The notes under the pieces: model-generated | What the model saw: only the letters and a program-made list of their open reading frames with translations | The model's database searches: none | Told to the model about the DNA's origin: nothing | Program-made: the position numbers and the translations under genes | DNA from: Rhizophlyctis rosea | Lineage: Eukaryota > Chytridiomycota > Chytridiomycetes > Rhizophlyctidales > Rhizophlyctidaceae | Assembly (NCBI GenBank): GCA_027596075.1 | Contig: JADGJC010000324.1 | Coordinates: 1 to 10,279 of the forward strand | DNA: 10,279 nucleotides | Direction: 5' to 3' | Shown here: positions 7,153 to 10,279 of the stretch, piece after piece | Position numbering within the stretch: position 1 is the stretch's first letter | How the letters are laid out: the number at the start of each line of letters is the position of its first letter

Positions 7153-10070
7153 ATGAATCGGTTAAGGGCACGCCGCCGAGCCCGCACCGATCCCGACCTG
7201 TCGGAAGATGAGACTGTAGAGTCTTCCTCCTTGGCTGCAGGCTCAGATGACGACCTGCAGTCATTGTCGTCGGGGGTGGAGGACGATGACTCGGAAGAGG
7301 GGTCAGACAGCGACTCGGAAGTTGAATTGCAAGCAGACCGTTTGACAAATGGCACGGAGCAACTGGTGAGTATAACACCGAACCCATAATCATATCCGGC
7401 AGTGAATCAAGATGGAAGCAAAGCTTGCCACTGGAGTAGTTAGCAGCGGGCTGATAACGTCTTCTGACTCCTTCGTTAGACCCTAATGCTCTTCTAACAT
7501 CGTACTGCAATCGCTACTATATCAGGATGTAGGTTCTCTAGAACGGTCCAACGGGCGAGAGAAGTCACAGCCACAAACTCCTAAACCTTCTGATAAGGAC
7601 GGAAACGTTGATACCGAAAAGGATGACAACGTCCCCGGCACTCAATCCAACACCTTGCCTCCTGCCGACAACTCTTCCCTACCCGCGAGTGCGCTGAACG
7701 TCGACGGAGTCATCGATGCATCCGCAGACGCAGCGGAGGGAGAAAGGAATCGCACGCGGGACGATGAGGATGAGGTTTTGGAATGCGATCCTGATGGCGA
7801 AGTGCATTCAGCTCAGTCAACTGAAGAGGAAATTGCCAAAATCCATCCAATTCCGAGCCGCGAATCCCGAACAATGACGGCAGACAAAAAGCGTGTGGAG
7901 TGGGAGGAGTACCGGAGAAAACTTCGAGAAGATCCAGCTTTCACGCCCAATGTAGGGAAGTTCTGGCTACATGATGACCGGTTTAGTGGTGGGGAAGGAT
8001 GGGGTAGGGGCAGGGGCAGAGGGAGGTGTGTACAGCGACTGGCAAACGCGTAAATCCGTGGTATTTCCAGTCTTAACATATTTTACAGAGGACGAGGCCG
8101 GGGTGGTTCTGTTGGCTTTGGACGTGGGATCCCGCATCGTGCTGTCAATAATACGCCTCAACGACCACCTGTTGCGGACCGACCCCCTAGCGCTTTGGTA
8201 GGAACAGTTGCATATGACCGGACAACTGTTCGACAGGAGCTTTGGGATGCGGAGCCAGATCCAACCGAGCAACCGTGGACGCATGATAAGTTTGAAGAGG
8301 TGGATAGAGATGCGCGCAAGACATTACGGAAGCAAAAGAGCTGGCAACAACCCAAAGAGGTATGCTTTGTTTGCATATTTTTCGTGAAAACGCGTCCTGA
8401 CAACATCCTGCCAGGATGCACGTATGCAAATTCGGAACTTTCTCACCAAGAAGCAATCTACGCCTAATCTTGGAGGTGCACGTCCGCACACCTCTTCCGG
8501 AACACCCCTGCCGCCAACTCAACCAACCGTTCGCCCTCTCCGCCCAAGCTCTGGTCGTGGGCATGAGTTCCGTTCACAAAAGCTTTTCACTCCTCCCTCA
8601 CAACAACACCCTCGCCCCAATTCGACTCAGCAGGCCGGCCGCTCCCATATGCCCAATAACGGTCCACACCTCTCGAAACCTTTTCGTCAACCGCACCCTC
8701 CGCCAACTGATATCCGCCGCGCACCATCACCAGTGGAGCGTGGTCCAGCCTCTGCCGATCCAGATGCCAATCGCAAAGCTTACGTGGACGGACAGAATGC
8801 GGTATGGAGTTCATTTCCGAAGGACTGGGAGACCCCTGCTGACGAGGCTGCGAAGTGGGCTCCATCGGAGGCTATCAAGGCTGTGGAGGGAGATAAGGGG
8901 GACGACTGGAGCCGGATGCCGGTTGGGAGTGGGGAAGGGGATGGGAACGTGGCGGGAGCAGAAGATTGGGGTGCGCGACCGCCTGGTGAGGCAAATGGAA
9001 GTGGGGATGCCGGCAGGGAGGACGACTGGGGACCTAGTCGAGAGGAAAGCGCGGCTCCCGTCAGCACAAATATTTTGAATGCGGGTTCCGAAACAGTGCA
9101 GGAGGGGCAAGATTGGGGCGCCAAAGAACACGCGCAGCAATGGAGTTTACAGAACGAATACGGTTATGGACATGGTGTTGGGCTCGACGAATGGAACTCT
9201 CCTGCTCCTGTTCCCACTGAGTCGGGATCAGAGGAGCGCCACGGAGTTGAGGAGGGTGGCTCAAGGGGAAGAGGCCGGGGATATTTGGGTCGGCGGTTTG
9301 TTGGCGGCGGTGGACGGGACACGGGATTGCCTCTCACACCGGATGCACCGGAGTTTCGACCAAGCTCAAGATCGCCCTCTCCGAACAAAGAGCGGTCTAA
9401 ATACTCCTACGCTACCTTGGCGCCTCAGCTGCAACAATATTACGCTTCAACACCTGCAACATCTTTCCCACATGCACAGCCGATGATGACGATGACGGGT
9501 TCTGGGCACATGGTTTTGTTTACAGAAGGAGGGCTTATGGTCCCGGCCGCTCCGCCGATAGACCCGAGCGGCTACCCGGTTGGGGCGTATGGGTTAGGAG
9601 GTATGGGCGGCGCTTCCGGACCATATGGGACAGTGGGAGTGTATAATCCTTACGCAATGTACGCTGTTCCTGCCACAAGTGAAGAATTGGGGGATAGTGA
9701 TGGCCTAGGTTCGGGATTAGCGGGGGATCAATCTGGTGTCGGAGGGTTGGGCGTGATGGGCGGCCACGCTTATGGGTTCTACCCGGGCCCCGGAGCAGGA
9801 GGAATTTATTACCCTGCGACGATGTACGCAACTCCTGGCACGTACCCGGGATACGGCGTGGCACCAGGTGTTGCAGGTGGATCGCTAGTGGGGGCGGAGG
9901 GGGCTGCCGCGGCGGTGGGCTTGAAGTTGCCCACGCCGGCGACTGTAAGATTGAGAAGGCCGGAAGATGTTACCAGCAGTGTTGGAGATGGCGCAGCGGC
10001 GCATCCGGGAGGTGGGGTTGCGGACAAGAAGGGGGCAGACGATCAAGTGGGAGAAAATACAGATCCATAA
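7153..10070 (+). CDS. CASC3: Barentsz/MLN51/CASC3-like exon junction complex protein
   Basis: Four exons: 7153-7365, 7526-8025, 8089-8359, 8415-10070 (2640 nt, 879 aa). In metazoans CASC3 joins eIF4A3, MAGOH and RBM8A on spliced mRNA and acts in mRNA localisation, translation and nonsense-mediated decay. Two conserved halves of the Btz/SELOR motif are visible: DPAFTPNVGKFWLHDDRF (207-224) and WTHDKFEE (301-308), matching the human pattern of an aromatic-rich strand plus HD and a later W-x-HDKF. Between them lies an Arg-Gly run (231-244) and a linker to ELWDAEPDPTEQP. The N-terminus is a basic RARRRAR patch followed by an acidic Ser/Asp/Glu region, as in CASC3. After the Btz part come Pro/Ser-rich sequence, nine Trp residues in acidic context (459-588), a second RG patch, a PAM2-like motif (635-644) and a Tyr/Gly/Pro-rich C-terminus similar in composition to that of CASC3. 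The exon 1 donor (GTGAGT) is required because the unspliced frame stops at once. Exon 4 is unusually long for this locus. Confidence 0.82.
9333..9362 (+). other. PAM2-like motif in the Barentsz-like protein
   Basis: Residues 635-644 read LTPDAPEFRP. The PAM2 consensus is roughly L-N-x-x-A-x-E-F-x-P, which binds the MLLE domain of poly(A)-binding protein; ataxin-2 and PAIP1 are examples. Here Leu, Ala, Glu, the critical Phe and the final Pro are all in register; only the usual Asn is Thr. It lies in a disordered-looking context, as PAM2 motifs normally do. Confidence 0.6.
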
Positions 10071-10279
10071 TGAGCCGAGAGTTCTGCCTGCTCTAATATC
10101 ATCTGACGATAACGTCTTTCGTTTTGAAAGTGGCCGGGATTGCTTTTAGATTTTTGGATTGTTACATGCCATTAATAGGACCCTGTCCTTGTGGCTGGTT
10201 CGCCCTCAGCCACCCGTAGCAGCCGCACACAGCAGGTGTGGATATGGCACCCACAGTTCGCAAATCGTATCCCAATGGG
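10071..10279. other. 3' flank of the Barentsz-like gene, with a possible partial convergent CDS
   Basis: No canonical AATAAA follows the stop at 10068-10070. On the minus strand a frame is open from the window edge (10279) to a TAA at 10164-10162, 38 codons ending NQPQGQGPINGM. It could be the last exon of a convergent gene, or chance; no domain is visible. Confidence 0.25.

Noticed and set aside
8416..9078. Plus-strand 220-aa frame
   Set aside because: Shadow of the long fourth exon of the Barentsz-like gene in another frame; arginine-rich with no motif.

Overview
The window looks like nuclear DNA of an intron-rich fungus. It carries three protein genes broken up by short spliceosomal introns, mostly 55-100 nt, with GTRNGT-like donors and YAG acceptors, at roughly 50% GC. 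The density of about one intron per 100-200 coding bases argues against a budding yeast. It fits an early-diverging fungus (chytrid-like) or a basidiomycete; this placement is inference. I see no tRNA, rRNA, CRISPR, transposon or prokaryotic operon structure. Exon models below were assembled by hand from splice sites and reading-frame phase; all three close as multiples of three.

Layout. Positions 1-279 hold the 5' flank of gene 1, with a CACGTG box and a pyrimidine-rich leader. Gene 1 (280-2974, +) has 14 exons and encodes a 498-residue, helix-rich, armadillo-like protein of unknown function with a small Cys/His cluster near its C-terminus. Positions 2975-3451 separate two convergent genes. 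Gene 2 (3452-6566, -) has 13 exons and encodes a complete casein kinase 1 (CK1) domain that, by my model, is spliced in frame to a 468-residue extension. That extension has a Cys/His zinc-binding-like motif, an unrecognised alpha/beta-looking region and a Pro-rich then Gly/Asp-rich tail. Positions 6567-7152 are a divergent promoter. Gene 3 (7153-10070, +) has 4 exons and encodes an 879-residue Barentsz/MLN51/CASC3-like exon-junction-complex protein with both halves of the Btz (SELOR) motif. The last 200 bases may hold the end of another convergent gene.

The genes do not form an obvious pathway. The most interesting points are the CK1 fusion, a strong PAM2-like motif (predicted poly(A)-binding-protein contact) and a cluster of DWG motifs in the Barentsz-like protein, and a perfect 31-bp tandem duplication that has lengthened one intron of gene 1.
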